DNA of 64,000 nucleotides. Source: an uncultured Pelagibacteraceae bacterium (GTDB lineage Bacteria; Pseudomonadota; Alphaproteobacteria; Pelagibacterales; Pelagibacteraceae). The stretch lies in NCBI GenBank assembly GCA_902540595.1, contig CACBNI010000006.1, positions 1 through 64,000 on the forward strand. Direction: 5' to 3'. Position 1 is the first letter of the stretch; each line of letters begins with the position of its first letter. A program made the translations under genes and the position numbers. This document shows, piece after piece, positions 9,442-18,101 of this stretch. The notes beneath the pieces were generated by a model, which was given only the letters and a program-made list of their open reading frames with translations, was not told where the DNA came from and made no database searches.

Positions 9442-10602
9442 TTAGATTTTAACTTTTGCAATTGGACCAAACTCATTTTCATAAGCTAATTTGTAGTTCG
9501 GTTGATTCATCAACAGATACTTCATAGTTTTCTTAGCGTATGCTTTTTGAGAGTCGATTACCTTCTTAAAGAAAGCATCTTTAGCAGAGAACTCTCCAAC
9601 GATTTTATCCCAACCTTTTAATTGCTCGGCTAAGATAGCATCGGATGTTTGGTAAACATTAACCTTATGCTCATTCATCAATTTAGCTAAGTCGTTAGAA
9701 TATCTAACTAGCGCTTTGAAGTAGTTATCTGAGTTTGCAGCATAAGCAGCATTCTTCAAGATAGCTTGATGAGCAGGTGCAAGGCTGTTCAGTCTCTTAG
9801 TGTTCATAGGCATTTCAAACATCTCCTGAGATTGGTGAAAACTTCCTAAGTGATAGTGTTTAGAGACATCTTGCATTCCAAACTGTGAGTCTGATGTAGG
9901 GTTGTTAAACTCTGCAGCATCAATCAAACCAGTTTTCATAGCTGGTTGGATCTCACCACCTGGTAATTGTCTTACGACCATTCCCATAGCAGTTAAAACG
10001 TTAGTCGCAAGACCAACTGTTCTATACTTCATACCTTTAACATCAGATACTTTTGTTACGTTCTTTTTGAACCAACCAAAAGGTTGGGCTGGCATAGGCA
10101 TAGCAAAGAAACCAGTGTAATTATATCCAACACTAGCGACTGCTTCTTCATATAATGCTCTTCCTCCACCATACTCCATCCATCCCATTACTTCTTGAGA
10201 TGATAGTCCGTATGAAGGTCCAGTACCAAATAGTGAAGCTGCTGGATTTTTACCATACCAATATGCTGTCACCCAGTGACCCATATCAATAATTCCATCA
10301 CTTACAGCCGCACCAATTTCTGAAGTTTTTACGATTGATCCAACTGGCTGTAGATCAATTTTAAGTGTTCCACCAGACATTGCATCAACCATTTTACAAT
10401 AGTCTCCTGCCATTTCATAAAAAATGTTTGCGCCTGAAGGCCAAGCTGCTTGCATTTTTAATGTAACGTGTCCACCAGCAGTCGCAATATTAGGCATTGC
10501 TACAGCTGTTGCTGCTGCTGCACCTGTTGCTGCTGCTGCTTTGAAGAACTTACGTCTTGAAGGTGTCTTAGCACCTTTTAATGATTTTTTATTCTTAATC
10601 AT
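9442..10602 (-). CDS. dctP: TRAP transporter substrate-binding protein (DctP family)
   Basis: 386 aa. The N-terminus carries a Tat signal (SRRKFFKAAA at about 15-24, then an Ala-rich core and MPNIATAGG), so the protein is folded before export. The mature part has the DctP fold, including an Arg-containing stretch (KGMKYRTVGLATNVLTAMG) equivalent to the carboxylate-binding region. The sequence resembles the 2-oxoacid-binding TakP branch, fitting the 2-hydroxyacid genes upstream. A strong Shine-Dalgarno (AGAGGAGA) precedes the ATG. Ligand identity is inference. Confidence 0.93.
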   Translation of the reverse strand: MIKNKKSLKGAKTPSRRKFFKAAAATGAAAATAVAMPNIATAGGHVTLKMQAAWPSGANIFYEMAGDYCKMVDAMSGGTLKIDLQPVGSIVKTSEIGAAVSDGIIDMGHWVTAYWYGKNPAASLFGTGPSYGLSSQEVMGWMEYGGGRALYEEAVASVGYNYTGFFAMPMPAQPFGWFKKNVTKVSDVKGMKYRTVGLATNVLTAMGMVVRQLPGGEIQPAMKTGLIDAAEFNNPTSDSQFGMQDVSKHYHLGSFHQSQEMFEMPMNTKRLNSLAPAHQAILKNAAYAANSDNYFKALVRYSNDLAKLMNEHKVNVYQTSDAILAEQLKGWDKIVGEFSAKDAFFKKVIDSQKAYAKKTMKYLLMNQPNYKLAYENEFGPIAKVKI

Positions 10603-10699
10603 TTTGTTCTCTCCTCTTGTTAATTAACATTATTGAGTAAAACATAGTTTTAAAATAGAGTCTTTCTAAAAAGATGGGCAGATTGACCCTTAAATTAAA

Positions 10700-10705
10700 A
10701 TTATA
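10700..10705 (-). promoter_or_regulatory. Candidate -10 for the TRAP operon
   Basis: A TATAAT on the minus strand lies about 97 nt before the binding-protein start, within the 134-bp gap downstream of the 2-hydroxyacid dehydrogenase gene. The -35 is not clear. Transcription from here would give a leader of about 90 nt. Confidence 0.3.
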
Positions 10706-10736
10706 CAATCTTGAGTAGAATTATGTATTTTTTGAA

Positions 10737-11690
10737 TTAATTAACTTTATTTTTACAGCTTCCTATTTTGAAGAATTCATCAATATTATCTATAGCTAAA
10801 TTAGCCATTGCTGTTCGGGTTTCTTTAGTAGCACTGCCTAAATGTGGAAGAATAAAAGCACTTTTGTGTTTAAAATATCCAGGATTTAAATTTGGTTCAT
10901 TCTTATAAACATCCAATCCTACGGCATAAACTTTTCTTCGTTCAAGAGCATCTATCAAAGCTTCATCCTCAATAATATCTCCCCTTGCAACGTTTGTAAC
11001 AATTGCTCCTTTAGGTAAATATTCAATTGTATCTTTATTAATCATATCGACTGTTTCTTTTGAAGCTGGACAACAAACAGACAGTACATCTGATACTGAA
11101 AGCAAGTCTTTTAAATTATCATGATATGTTGCACCGTCTTCTTTATCTTCCCTTAGCTTAGATCTATTGTGATAATGAATTATCATTCCTAAAGATTTAG
11201 CAACTTTTGCAATTTTTTGTCCAATTCTCCCCATGCCTAGTATTCCAAGTCTGGCGCCTGTTAGTTGCTTGCCAATTAAATAATCTGCAGACCACTTCCA
11301 GCCACCTACTTTTGCACTTTCTATTCCCTCAGCAGCACGTCTACATGCACCCAAAATCAACAATACTCCTATTTCAGCTGTTGCATCAGTCAAAACATCT
11401 GGAGTATTGGTAACTGCAATACCTTTTTTCTTTGCTGCTTCCAAGTCTATATTCCCAAATCCAACAGCAAAATTAGAAATAATTTTTATCGAGTCTGGAA
11501 GTTGATTTATTGTTTCAGCATCTAATTTATCAGTTAAAGAAGACAATATTCCCTCTTGCTCACCACTTAACTCAATTAATTTTTTTTGAGAATATAATTC
11601 ATCGTTTAAATTAAAACTTGCTTCAAATAATTCTTTAGCTCTATCCTCACAAGATCTTAGTAATCTTCTAGTGATCAGGATTTTTCTCAT
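10737..11690 (-). CDS. NAD(P)-dependent D-2-hydroxyacid dehydrogenase (glyoxylate/hydroxypyruvate reductase type)
   Basis: 317 aa. Rossmann motif LGMGRIGQ (about 150), catalytic Arg in VARGDIIED, Glu in NEPNLNP and His in LPHLGSAT, the full set for the D-isomer 2-hydroxyacid dehydrogenase family. It interconverts 2-oxo and D-2-hydroxy acids with NAD(P)H. It follows the FAD-linked dehydrogenase by 9 nt in the same orientation, so it likely belongs to the same hydroxyacid pathway. Confidence 0.92.
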   Translation of the reverse strand: MRKILITRRLLRSCEDRAKELFEASFNLNDELYSQKKLIELSGEQEGILSSLTDKLDAETINQLPDSIKIISNFAVGFGNIDLEAAKKKGIAVTNTPDVLTDATAEIGVLLILGACRRAAEGIESAKVGGWKWSADYLIGKQLTGARLGILGMGRIGQKIAKVAKSLGMIIHYHNRSKLREDKEDGATYHDNLKDLLSVSDVLSVCCPASKETVDMINKDTIEYLPKGAIVTNVARGDIIEDEALIDALERRKVYAVGLDVYKNEPNLNPGYFKHKSAFILPHLGSATKETRTAMANLAIDNIDEFFKIGSCKNKVN

Positions 11691-11699
11691 ATTAAAAGA

Positions 11700-13073
11700 T
11701 TAGTTTAAATCAAAAATCTTTCCAGGATTCATTATATTGTTTGGATCCAATGTTCTTTTAATTGATTTCATTACTGGAATACTATCAGGATGCTGCTCTA
11801 GTAAATACTCCTTTTTGTGAAGACCTACTCCATGTTCACCTGTAATAGTTCCCTCAAGCTCTAAAGCTTTTCTAATTAATGTACCATTAAAAGCTCTTAG
11901 TTTTTTGTAAATATCTTTTTGTTCAGGATCATAGGGTAAAACTACATGAAAATTACCGTCACCCATATGGCCAACCATCGGAGCTCTAACTCCAAATTTT
12001 TTTGCTTGTTCTTCGGCAAATTTTACACATTCAGTTATTTTAGAAATTGGAACGCATACATCAGTTGAATAAACTCTTCCATTGTTGTTAAGAGCTTTAA
12101 CAGAATAATAAACATCCCATCTTGCTTGCCAAAGTTTATTTCTGTCCTCTAAATCTTTGGCCCATTTAAAAGAACTACCTTTATTATCTTTTGATAATTC
12201 TTCCACAATTTTAATATTTTCTTGATTTGAGGACTCTGATCCATGAAATTCAAAAAATAAAGTCGGTACCGCCTCAATATCTTTTAACTTTGAATAATTA
12301 ATACTAATACCCATCTGGTCTGCATTTAGCATTTCAATTCTTGCAATTGGAACACCATACTGAATGACTTGTTGAGCGGTCATGACCGCATCCTCTAAGG
12401 AAGGAAAATGACATACTGCACTCATAATACTTTCGGGTATAGGAGATAATCTTAAATGAACTTCAGTAATAATGCCTAGGGTTCCCTCTGATCCAATAAA
12501 TAAATTAGTTAAATTATAGCCTGCTGATGTTTTTTTAGTTCTACCTCCTGTATTAATAATATCTCCATTTGGTAAAACAACAGTTAAACCTGAAATAACT
12601 GTTCTCATGGTTCCATATTTTACAGCCATTGTTCCTGATGCTGAAGTTGAAGCCATACCACCTAAAGCTGCGTTTGCTCCTGGATCAATTGGAAAAAAAA
12701 TTCCGTCTTCTCTTAGATGCTCATTAAGTTGTTCTTTTGTAACACATGCCTGAACTCTACAATCAAAATCTTCAGCATTAACACTTAGAATTTTATTCAT
12801 CTTTTCCAAGCTGATAGTTATACCTTTTTCATTTCCTACAACGTTACCTTCTAAAGATGTGCCTGTACCAAATGGGATTACTGGAATTTTATTTTCATTA
12901 CATAATTTTAATATTTTTGAGACCTCTTCATTGCTTTCTGGAAATACTACTGCTTTTGACAAAATCGGATCGTAGGTATCTTCTCCCCTAGCGTAATTTC
13001 CTCGAGTAGACTCTGACGTAGAATATCTATTATTTAAAAGATTTTTTAATTCTATTTCAATTTGTTCATTCAT
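11700..13073 (-). CDS. FAD-linked D-2-hydroxyacid dehydrogenase (D-lactate/glycolate oxidase, GlcD-like)
   Basis: 457 aa. N-terminal FAD_binding_4 (VMH-type) domain with PFGTGTSLEGNV and DPGANAALGGMASTSASGT, then a C-terminal FAD-oxidase domain with GHMGDGNFH (metal/substrate site) and TGEHGVG...K, ending LDPNNIMNPGKIFDL. This is the single-polypeptide D-lactate dehydrogenase type, since no glcE or glcF neighbours are present. It passes electrons to the respiratory chain. It probably acts on the D-isomers while the two FMN enzymes upstream take the L-isomers. Confidence 0.92.
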   Translation of the reverse strand: MNEQIEIELKNLLNNRYSTSESTRGNYARGEDTYDPILSKAVVFPESNEEVSKILKLCNENKIPVIPFGTGTSLEGNVVGNEKGITISLEKMNKILSVNAEDFDCRVQACVTKEQLNEHLREDGIFFPIDPGANAALGGMASTSASGTMAVKYGTMRTVISGLTVVLPNGDIINTGGRTKKTSAGYNLTNLFIGSEGTLGIITEVHLRLSPIPESIMSAVCHFPSLEDAVMTAQQVIQYGVPIARIEMLNADQMGISINYSKLKDIEAVPTLFFEFHGSESSNQENIKIVEELSKDNKGSSFKWAKDLEDRNKLWQARWDVYYSVKALNNNGRVYSTDVCVPISKITECVKFAEEQAKKFGVRAPMVGHMGDGNFHVVLPYDPEQKDIYKKLRAFNGTLIRKALELEGTITGEHGVGLHKKEYLLEQHPDSIPVMKSIKRTLDPNNIMNPGKIFDLN

Positions 13074-13111
13074 AATTTGAATACTAGTAAAAAAAGATAA
13101 AATAATACAGC

Positions 13112-14278
13112 TTATTTTGAAAGCATCTTGGCTATATTTTCTAAAGCCTGCTGTATATTATCTCTAGATGCGGCAAAACTAAATCTTACATAATCTTGGC
13201 AAGTTTTACCAAATGCTGTTCCTGGAACAATAGCAACTCCAGCCTCATGCATGGCTTTTTTACTAAATTCCGAACCATTCATGCCTGTGCCAATTACTTT
13301 TGGGAAAGCATAAAAAGCACCCCCTGGTAAACTACACTCAATTCCAGGCAAATCATTTAATCCTTTATGTATTAAATTTCTTCTTAATGTAAACTTATCT
13401 AACATATCTTTAATCGAGTCATCTGGTCCATCTAATGCTGCTATACCAGCATATTGTGCTGCTGCATTCACGCAAGATACGCTATTTATTAATAATTTGT
13501 TAACATGTGGAACCATTTCTTTGGGCCAATAACTCCAACCTAGTCTCCAACCAGTCATTGAGTAAGCTTTACTCCAACCCTCTAAAACAATTAACCTATC
13601 CTTTAAAGCTTCATAATGAAAAAATGAAGGCATTTCTTTATAATCAAAAATTTGTCTACTATAAATTTCGTCACTTAAAATAGTGACGTGTGGGTGTTTT
13701 TCCAATTCTTTTGCAAAATAATCTATCACTGGTTTTTCAACAAAACTACCTGTAGGATTATTTGGGTTAATTAATATTAACAATCTAGTTTTATCTGTTA
13801 TTAGCGATAATATTTTATCTGGATCAAATTTAAGATCTTTATCTTCAGTAAGATCATAAGGAACAGCTGTAGAACCAGTATAGTTTATCATCGATTCATA
13901 AATTGGGAATGCAGGTGTAGGATGGATTATTTCCGCCCCTGGTTCGCCAAAACATTGAATTGCATAACTCATTGTCGGCTTTCCGCCAGGCATAATTAAA
14001 ATTCTTTCAGCATCAATATCAGCATCATAACGTTTTTTAATCCATCTTGTTACAGCTTCTCTACATTCGGGAATTCCGTTTGACATAACATATCCATGAT
14101 GTCCATCATCTAAAGCTTTTTTAGCAGCTTCAACTACATGTTTCGGTGTTTTAAAGTCTGGTTGACCTAATCCCAAATGTATCATTGGGTGGCCTTTTGC
14201 TTCTAGTGCTTTGGCTTCTGCTAAGACACTAAATGCTGACTCAGTTCCTAAATTTTCTAAATTCTTTGCAAGTTTCAT
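13112..14278 (-). CDS. Class I/II pyridoxal-phosphate aminotransferase
   Basis: 388 aa of the aspartate-aminotransferase fold: LGLGQPDFKTP near residue 36, NPNNPTGS, SDEIYSR, the PLP-lysine in GWSKAYSMTGWRLGW, and a C-terminal Arg in DYVRFSFA. It transfers amino groups between amino and 2-oxo acids. Lying among hydroxyacid oxidation genes, it could aminate the 2-oxo acids they make, for example glyoxylate to glycine. Substrate not determinable. Confidence 0.9.
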   Translation of the reverse strand: MKLAKNLENLGTESAFSVLAEAKALEAKGHPMIHLGLGQPDFKTPKHVVEAAKKALDDGHHGYVMSNGIPECREAVTRWIKKRYDADIDAERILIMPGGKPTMSYAIQCFGEPGAEIIHPTPAFPIYESMINYTGSTAVPYDLTEDKDLKFDPDKILSLITDKTRLLILINPNNPTGSFVEKPVIDYFAKELEKHPHVTILSDEIYSRQIFDYKEMPSFFHYEALKDRLIVLEGWSKAYSMTGWRLGWSYWPKEMVPHVNKLLINSVSCVNAAAQYAGIAALDGPDDSIKDMLDKFTLRRNLIHKGLNDLPGIECSLPGGAFYAFPKVIGTGMNGSEFSKKAMHEAGVAIVPGTAFGKTCQDYVRFSFAASRDNIQQALENIAKMLSK

Positions 14279-14381
14279 AATTTTAAAATCAAGAAACTAG
14301 ACGAAAAGTAAACCAATGTCTATTTATGATTTTTTAAAACCCATTATAGGCTTTAAAGTAAACCTAAAGATCACTTGTTGT

Positions 14382-15533
14382 TTAATTACGGTAGATTATT
14401 TTTGACGCATCTAAGTCTTTGATTTTCTTGCAACCCATTAAAATCATATTTCTTTTGATTTCTTTTTGCATATTGTCCAATAATCTCTCAACTCCTTTTT
14501 GTCCTCCAGCACCCAAACTAAAAAGAAATGCTTTTCCAAAACTACATGCTGTTGCTCCTGCGGCCAAAGCTTTTAAAACATGTGTGCCTCTTCTAATGCC
14601 ACCATCAAGAATGATTTCTAACTTATCACCGACTGCATCTGAAATTGCTTTGACTTGATCAAAGGGAGATCTAGAGCCATCTAATTGTCTTCCTCCATGA
14701 TTGGAAATCATTATTGCTGTGCATCCAATATCAATTGCTCTTTTCGCATCATCAACCGACATAACTCCTTTCAATGCAAAAGGACCGTTCCATCTCTTAA
14801 TACAGTACTCTGCATCTTTCCAATTCATTTTAGGATCATATTGTTCATTAATATAATCTATAACTGACTTTGCAATGTTAGTTCCTTTGTCAGTTTTGTG
14901 TTTTATGTTAGCTAACTCGAATTTTTTATTTGTTAAATATTTAAAAACCCATTCTGGACGCACCGCGAAACTTAGCAGGCTTTCTAGGGTTAATTTAGGA
15001 GGAGTTGTGAACCCTGTTCTATGATCCCTTTCTCTGTTTCCCGCAACAAGAGTATCCACGGTCAAACAAAGCCCATCAAAATTTGCTCTTCGACATCTAT
15101 CAATTAAATCGTCAGTGATAGACTGATCCTTATGAACATATAGTTGAAAAAGTTTTGGACCACTTGAAATATTTGCAATTTCTTCAATTGAAAATGAAGC
15201 CATAGTAGACATACTGTACATCGTTCCAAATTTTTCAGCGGCTCTTGCTGAAGCTTTATCTCCCTCAGGTGAATATAAACTTTGCATTGCAGTCGGAGAC
15301 AAGAAAAGAGGCATATCAATTTTTCTTCCAAAAAGTGTTGTGGATAAATCTGGCTCTCCAACACTCGCCAAAATATTTGGGACTAGATCACAATCATTAA
15401 AAGCATCAGTATTTCTATTTAAAGTTACTTCGTCATCCGAACCACCATCAATATAATGAAAGATAGGTGCTGGTAATTTTTTTTTTGCTAATTTTCTAAA
15501 ATCTTCAAAATTATAACAATCGCCGATATGCAT
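14382..15533 (-). CDS. lldD: FMN-dependent L-2-hydroxyacid oxidase/dehydrogenase, copy 2
   Basis: 383 aa, the FMN TIM-barrel family of L-lactate dehydrogenase, glycolate oxidase and mandelate dehydrogenase. Catalytic His and Arg lie in SNHGGRQLDGSRSPFDQ, the flavin Lys in ALKGVMS, and the substrate Tyr in HYIDGGSDDE and QLYVHKDQ. It is the second of two tandem paralogues, only 4 nt apart, each 383 aa with matching motifs throughout. It oxidises an L-2-hydroxyacid to the 2-oxoacid; which acid is unknown. Confidence 0.92.
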   Translation of the reverse strand: MHIGDCYNFEDFRKLAKKKLPAPIFHYIDGGSDDEVTLNRNTDAFNDCDLVPNILASVGEPDLSTTLFGRKIDMPLFLSPTAMQSLYSPEGDKASARAAEKFGTMYSMSTMASFSIEEIANISSGPKLFQLYVHKDQSITDDLIDRCRRANFDGLCLTVDTLVAGNRERDHRTGFTTPPKLTLESLLSFAVRPEWVFKYLTNKKFELANIKHKTDKGTNIAKSVIDYINEQYDPKMNWKDAEYCIKRWNGPFALKGVMSVDDAKRAIDIGCTAIMISNHGGRQLDGSRSPFDQVKAISDAVGDKLEIILDGGIRRGTHVLKALAAGATACSFGKAFLFSLGAGGQKGVERLLDNMQKEIKRNMILMGCKKIKDLDASKIIYRN

Positions 15534-15537
15534 TATG

Positions 15538-16689
15538 TTATCTTCTGAATCTCAAATTACTTCTATTGAGGTCGCTAATTGTTTTACAACCCATTAACTT
15601 CATATCTCTTACTAGTTCAGATTTATACTTTTCGATAGCCCTCTCAACACCAGCCTGTCCTCCAGCAGCTAAAGCATAAAGATAGAGTCTTCCCCCTGAG
15701 CAGGCTTTTGCACCTAATGATAATGCTTTAAGCATATGCGTTCCTCTGTGAATTCCTCCTTCACAAATTACATCTAATTTATCACCTACAGCATCAACAA
15801 TTTCTGCAAGCTGATCAAATGGAGATCTTGATCCGTCAAGTTGTCTTCCTCCATGATTTGAAACCATTATACCTGTACACCCAATATCAACCGCTCTCTT
15901 AGCATCTTCAACAGACATAACCCCTTTTAATGCAAAATGACCTCCCCATTTAGAACAAAGTTGTTCAGCATCTTTCCAATTCATTGATTGATCTAACATA
16001 GTAGAAAAATAGTTTCCAATTGAGGAATTGGTGCTTGTACCTTCTTTCACAAAATCTTGAAGATGAGGTAATTCAAACTTACCTTTTGTTAGATAATTAA
16101 TTCCCCACATTGGCTTAGTCGCAAAACTATATAAACTTGAAAGAGTTAGTTTAGGTGGAGACGTAAAACCAGTTCTTAGGTCTCTTTCACGATTTCCTCC
16201 TGTTATTGTATCCACTGTTAGCGCCATAACATCAAACTTTGCTGCTTTTGCTCTCTCTAAACAAGAGTCATTCAAGCCTCTATCTTTATGAAAATAAAAC
16301 TGGAACATTTTTGGGGTATCAACCATAGATGATATTTCTTCCACGCTTACTGTCGCTAATGCAGATACTCCAAACATGGTGTTAAATTTTTTAGCGGCTC
16401 TACCAACAGCTCTTTCACCATCATAATGGAATAATCTTTGTAAAGCAGTTGGAGCTAAATAAAAAGGTAAATCTAATTTTTTTCCAAATATTGTTGTAGA
16501 TAAATCGACATTTTCTACCCCTCTCAAAACATTTGGAACTAAATCTACATCATCAAATGCACTTGTATTTCTAGCATACGTATGTTCGTCGTCAGCTGCT
16601 CCATCAATATAATGAAATATAGGTGAAGGTAATTTTTTTTCTGCAAGTTTTCTAAAGTCTGCAAAATTATGACAATCTTTTAAATTCAT
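15538..16689 (-). CDS. lldD: FMN-dependent L-2-hydroxyacid oxidase/dehydrogenase, copy 1
   Basis: 383 aa, same family and length as its downstream neighbour, with the catalytic SNHGGRQLDGSRSPFDQ block identical and the flavin Lys in ALKGVMS. The substrate-facing loops differ (for example SALATVSVEEISS against STMASFSIEEIAN), so the pair probably split substrates rather than being redundant. The first substrate Tyr is in HYIDGAADDE, and QFYFHKD replaces QLYVHKD. Confidence 0.92.
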   Translation of the reverse strand: MNLKDCHNFADFRKLAEKKLPSPIFHYIDGAADDEHTYARNTSAFDDVDLVPNVLRGVENVDLSTTIFGKKLDLPFYLAPTALQRLFHYDGERAVGRAAKKFNTMFGVSALATVSVEEISSMVDTPKMFQFYFHKDRGLNDSCLERAKAAKFDVMALTVDTITGGNRERDLRTGFTSPPKLTLSSLYSFATKPMWGINYLTKGKFELPHLQDFVKEGTSTNSSIGNYFSTMLDQSMNWKDAEQLCSKWGGHFALKGVMSVEDAKRAVDIGCTGIMVSNHGGRQLDGSRSPFDQLAEIVDAVGDKLDVICEGGIHRGTHMLKALSLGAKACSGGRLYLYALAAGGQAGVERAIEKYKSELVRDMKLMGCKTISDLNRSNLRFRR

Positions 16690-16697
16690 AAATCCTT

Positions 16698-17210
16698 TTA
16701 AAAGTTTTTTAAGAAATTAAACATATAACTATTTGCCCCAGGATTTTTATCTCCTAAGCTTGCATTAGATATATGATTGTAGGAAAAACCTAGTTCACTA
16801 TTATTGGGTAAATCAAGAGAAAACTGTAACTCACTCTTAAATTCAATTAAATGACCTAAATCCTTTCCATCCCCCTCGTGATACAGTCCTGGAGTAAAAC
16901 TGGGAGTAAAATTTATGGCTCCTATTTTATATTGAGCCTGTACACCTGTATAAATATAAGCAGCATTATCAGCAGTAATTAGTGCTCCAGTAATAGGTGA
17001 TAGATTTCCCAAAAATGTATTACGATTTAAATCCTCATTTTGATGCTGAAACCCTATTAAAGTCGATCTTTTTCCGTCATCACTAAAATCAAACATCCCC
17101 GTATAAACATTGAACTCTGTATTTTGATTTTTTACTTCTAATTCTTCTCCACTTACTGAAAAAGTTAAAAAAACTAAAAATAATGATAATATAAAACTTT
17201 TTAAATTCAT
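16698..17210 (-). CDS. PagL-like acyloxyacyl hydrolase (lipid A 3-O-deacylase family)
   Basis: 170 aa with signal peptide MNLKSFILSLFLVFLTFSVSG. The rest alternates polar and hydrophobic residues as in an outer-membrane beta-barrel and ends in Phe. Near the C-terminus SYNHISNASLGDKNPGANSY matches the catalytic region of PagL-type proteins, with the His-x-Ser pair. Predicted to trim lipid A acyl chains in the outer membrane. It lies 13 nt after ccmH, perhaps by chance read-through. Confidence 0.75.
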   Translation of the reverse strand: MNLKSFILSLFLVFLTFSVSGEELEVKNQNTEFNVYTGMFDFSDDGKRSTLIGFQHQNEDLNRNTFLGNLSPITGALITADNAAYIYTGVQAQYKIGAINFTPSFTPGLYHEGDGKDLGHLIEFKSELQFSLDLPNNSELGFSYNHISNASLGDKNPGANSYMFNFLKNF

Positions 17211-17223
17211 GGCTAATAAATAC

Positions 17224-17586
17224 TTATTTTTTAAATATAAAACTTTTCACAATTATTGCACCTCCAAATAGAAATATCAATATTGGCAATAACCATAGTA
17301 AATAGGTATTTTTATTAAGTCCGGGATCATACAATATCCAATCCCCGTATTTTTCCTTAAAATAACTATATATTTCTTTATCAGACAATCCTTCATTTAA
17401 TTTTTTATCAACTAAAATCTTCATACTATTAGCAAAATCAGAATCTGAGTCGTAAACTGATTGTCCCTGACAAATCAAACATCTAAGATTTTTAGTTATC
17501 TCATTTCTCTCGCTATTTTCATTTGCATAAAGATTATTAAAAAAGAGTAAATGAAAAATAATTATTAAAGTTTTAAAAGTTTTCAT
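17224..17586 (-). CDS. ccmH: Cytochrome c maturation protein CcmH
   Basis: 120 aa: signal sequence, LRCLICQGQ (the LRCxxCQ thiol motif that reduces or holds apocytochrome), a short three-helix domain (KEKYGDWILYDPG), and a C-terminal membrane helix. It lacks the TPR CycH domain fused in E. coli CcmH, as usual for alphaproteobacteria. Overlaps ccmG by 4 nt. Confidence 0.94.
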   Translation of the reverse strand: MKTFKTLIIIFHLLFFNNLYANENSERNEITKNLRCLICQGQSVYDSDSDFANSMKILVDKKLNEGLSDKEIYSYFKEKYGDWILYDPGLNKNTYLLWLLPILIFLFGGAIIVKSFIFKK

Positions 17587-18101
17587 TTTGTTAAATTCTG
17601 TATTTCTAAAAAAAGTTCCTGGTTTAAGGGCCCAATATATTTTTTTATTATTTTGTTGTTATGTATTATGAAGGTTTCAGGTACACCAAAAGCACCCCAC
17701 TCAATTGATTTGGTGCCATTTTTGTCAATAATAATTTTTTCATAGGGATTTCCCAATTCATCCAGAAAACTTTTAGCATTCTTTTTGTTATCTTTATAAT
17801 TCATTCCAATAACAATAAATTTATTACTTTTACTTAAGTTCATTAATATCGAATGCTCATCTCTGCATGGTGCACACCACGATGACCAAATATTTAATAT
17901 ATAAAATTTATCTAATTGAAAAATTTCTTTTGATTCTAATGTCTCATTAGAAAGGAGAAGTTCAGCTGAGAAAATTGGAATATCATTATTGATCTTCACC
18001 TCTGGAGTATAAATATTAGTATCCTCTAGACTTTTATAAAAAACTACAAAAATTACAAAAAATATTACTATAATTGAGTAAGGTACTAATTTTTGTTTCA
18101 T
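17583..18101 (-). CDS. ccmG: Periplasmic thioredoxin CcmG/DsbE
   Basis: 172 aa, membrane-anchored by residues 7-25, with a thioredoxin fold and active site WCAPC. The cis-Pro region is GVPETFII, and the GAFGVPETF stretch is typical of CcmG. It supplies reductant for apocytochrome c cysteines. Overlaps ccmF by 4 nt and ccmH by 4 nt. Confidence 0.94.
   Translation of the reverse strand: MKQKLVPYSIIVIFFVIFVVFYKSLEDTNIYTPEVKINNDIPIFSAELLLSNETLESKEIFQLDKFYILNIWSSWCAPCRDEHSILMNLSKSNKFIVIGMNYKDNKKNAKSFLDELGNPYEKIIIDKNGTKSIEWGAFGVPETFIIHNNKIIKKYIGPLNQELFLEIQNLTK

Noticed and set aside
6094..16689. The hydroxyacid/TRAP cluster as a horizontally acquired island.
   Set aside because: Its base composition looks like the rest of the chromosome, no tRNA or repeat flanks it, and TRAP and lldD genes are common in SAR11.
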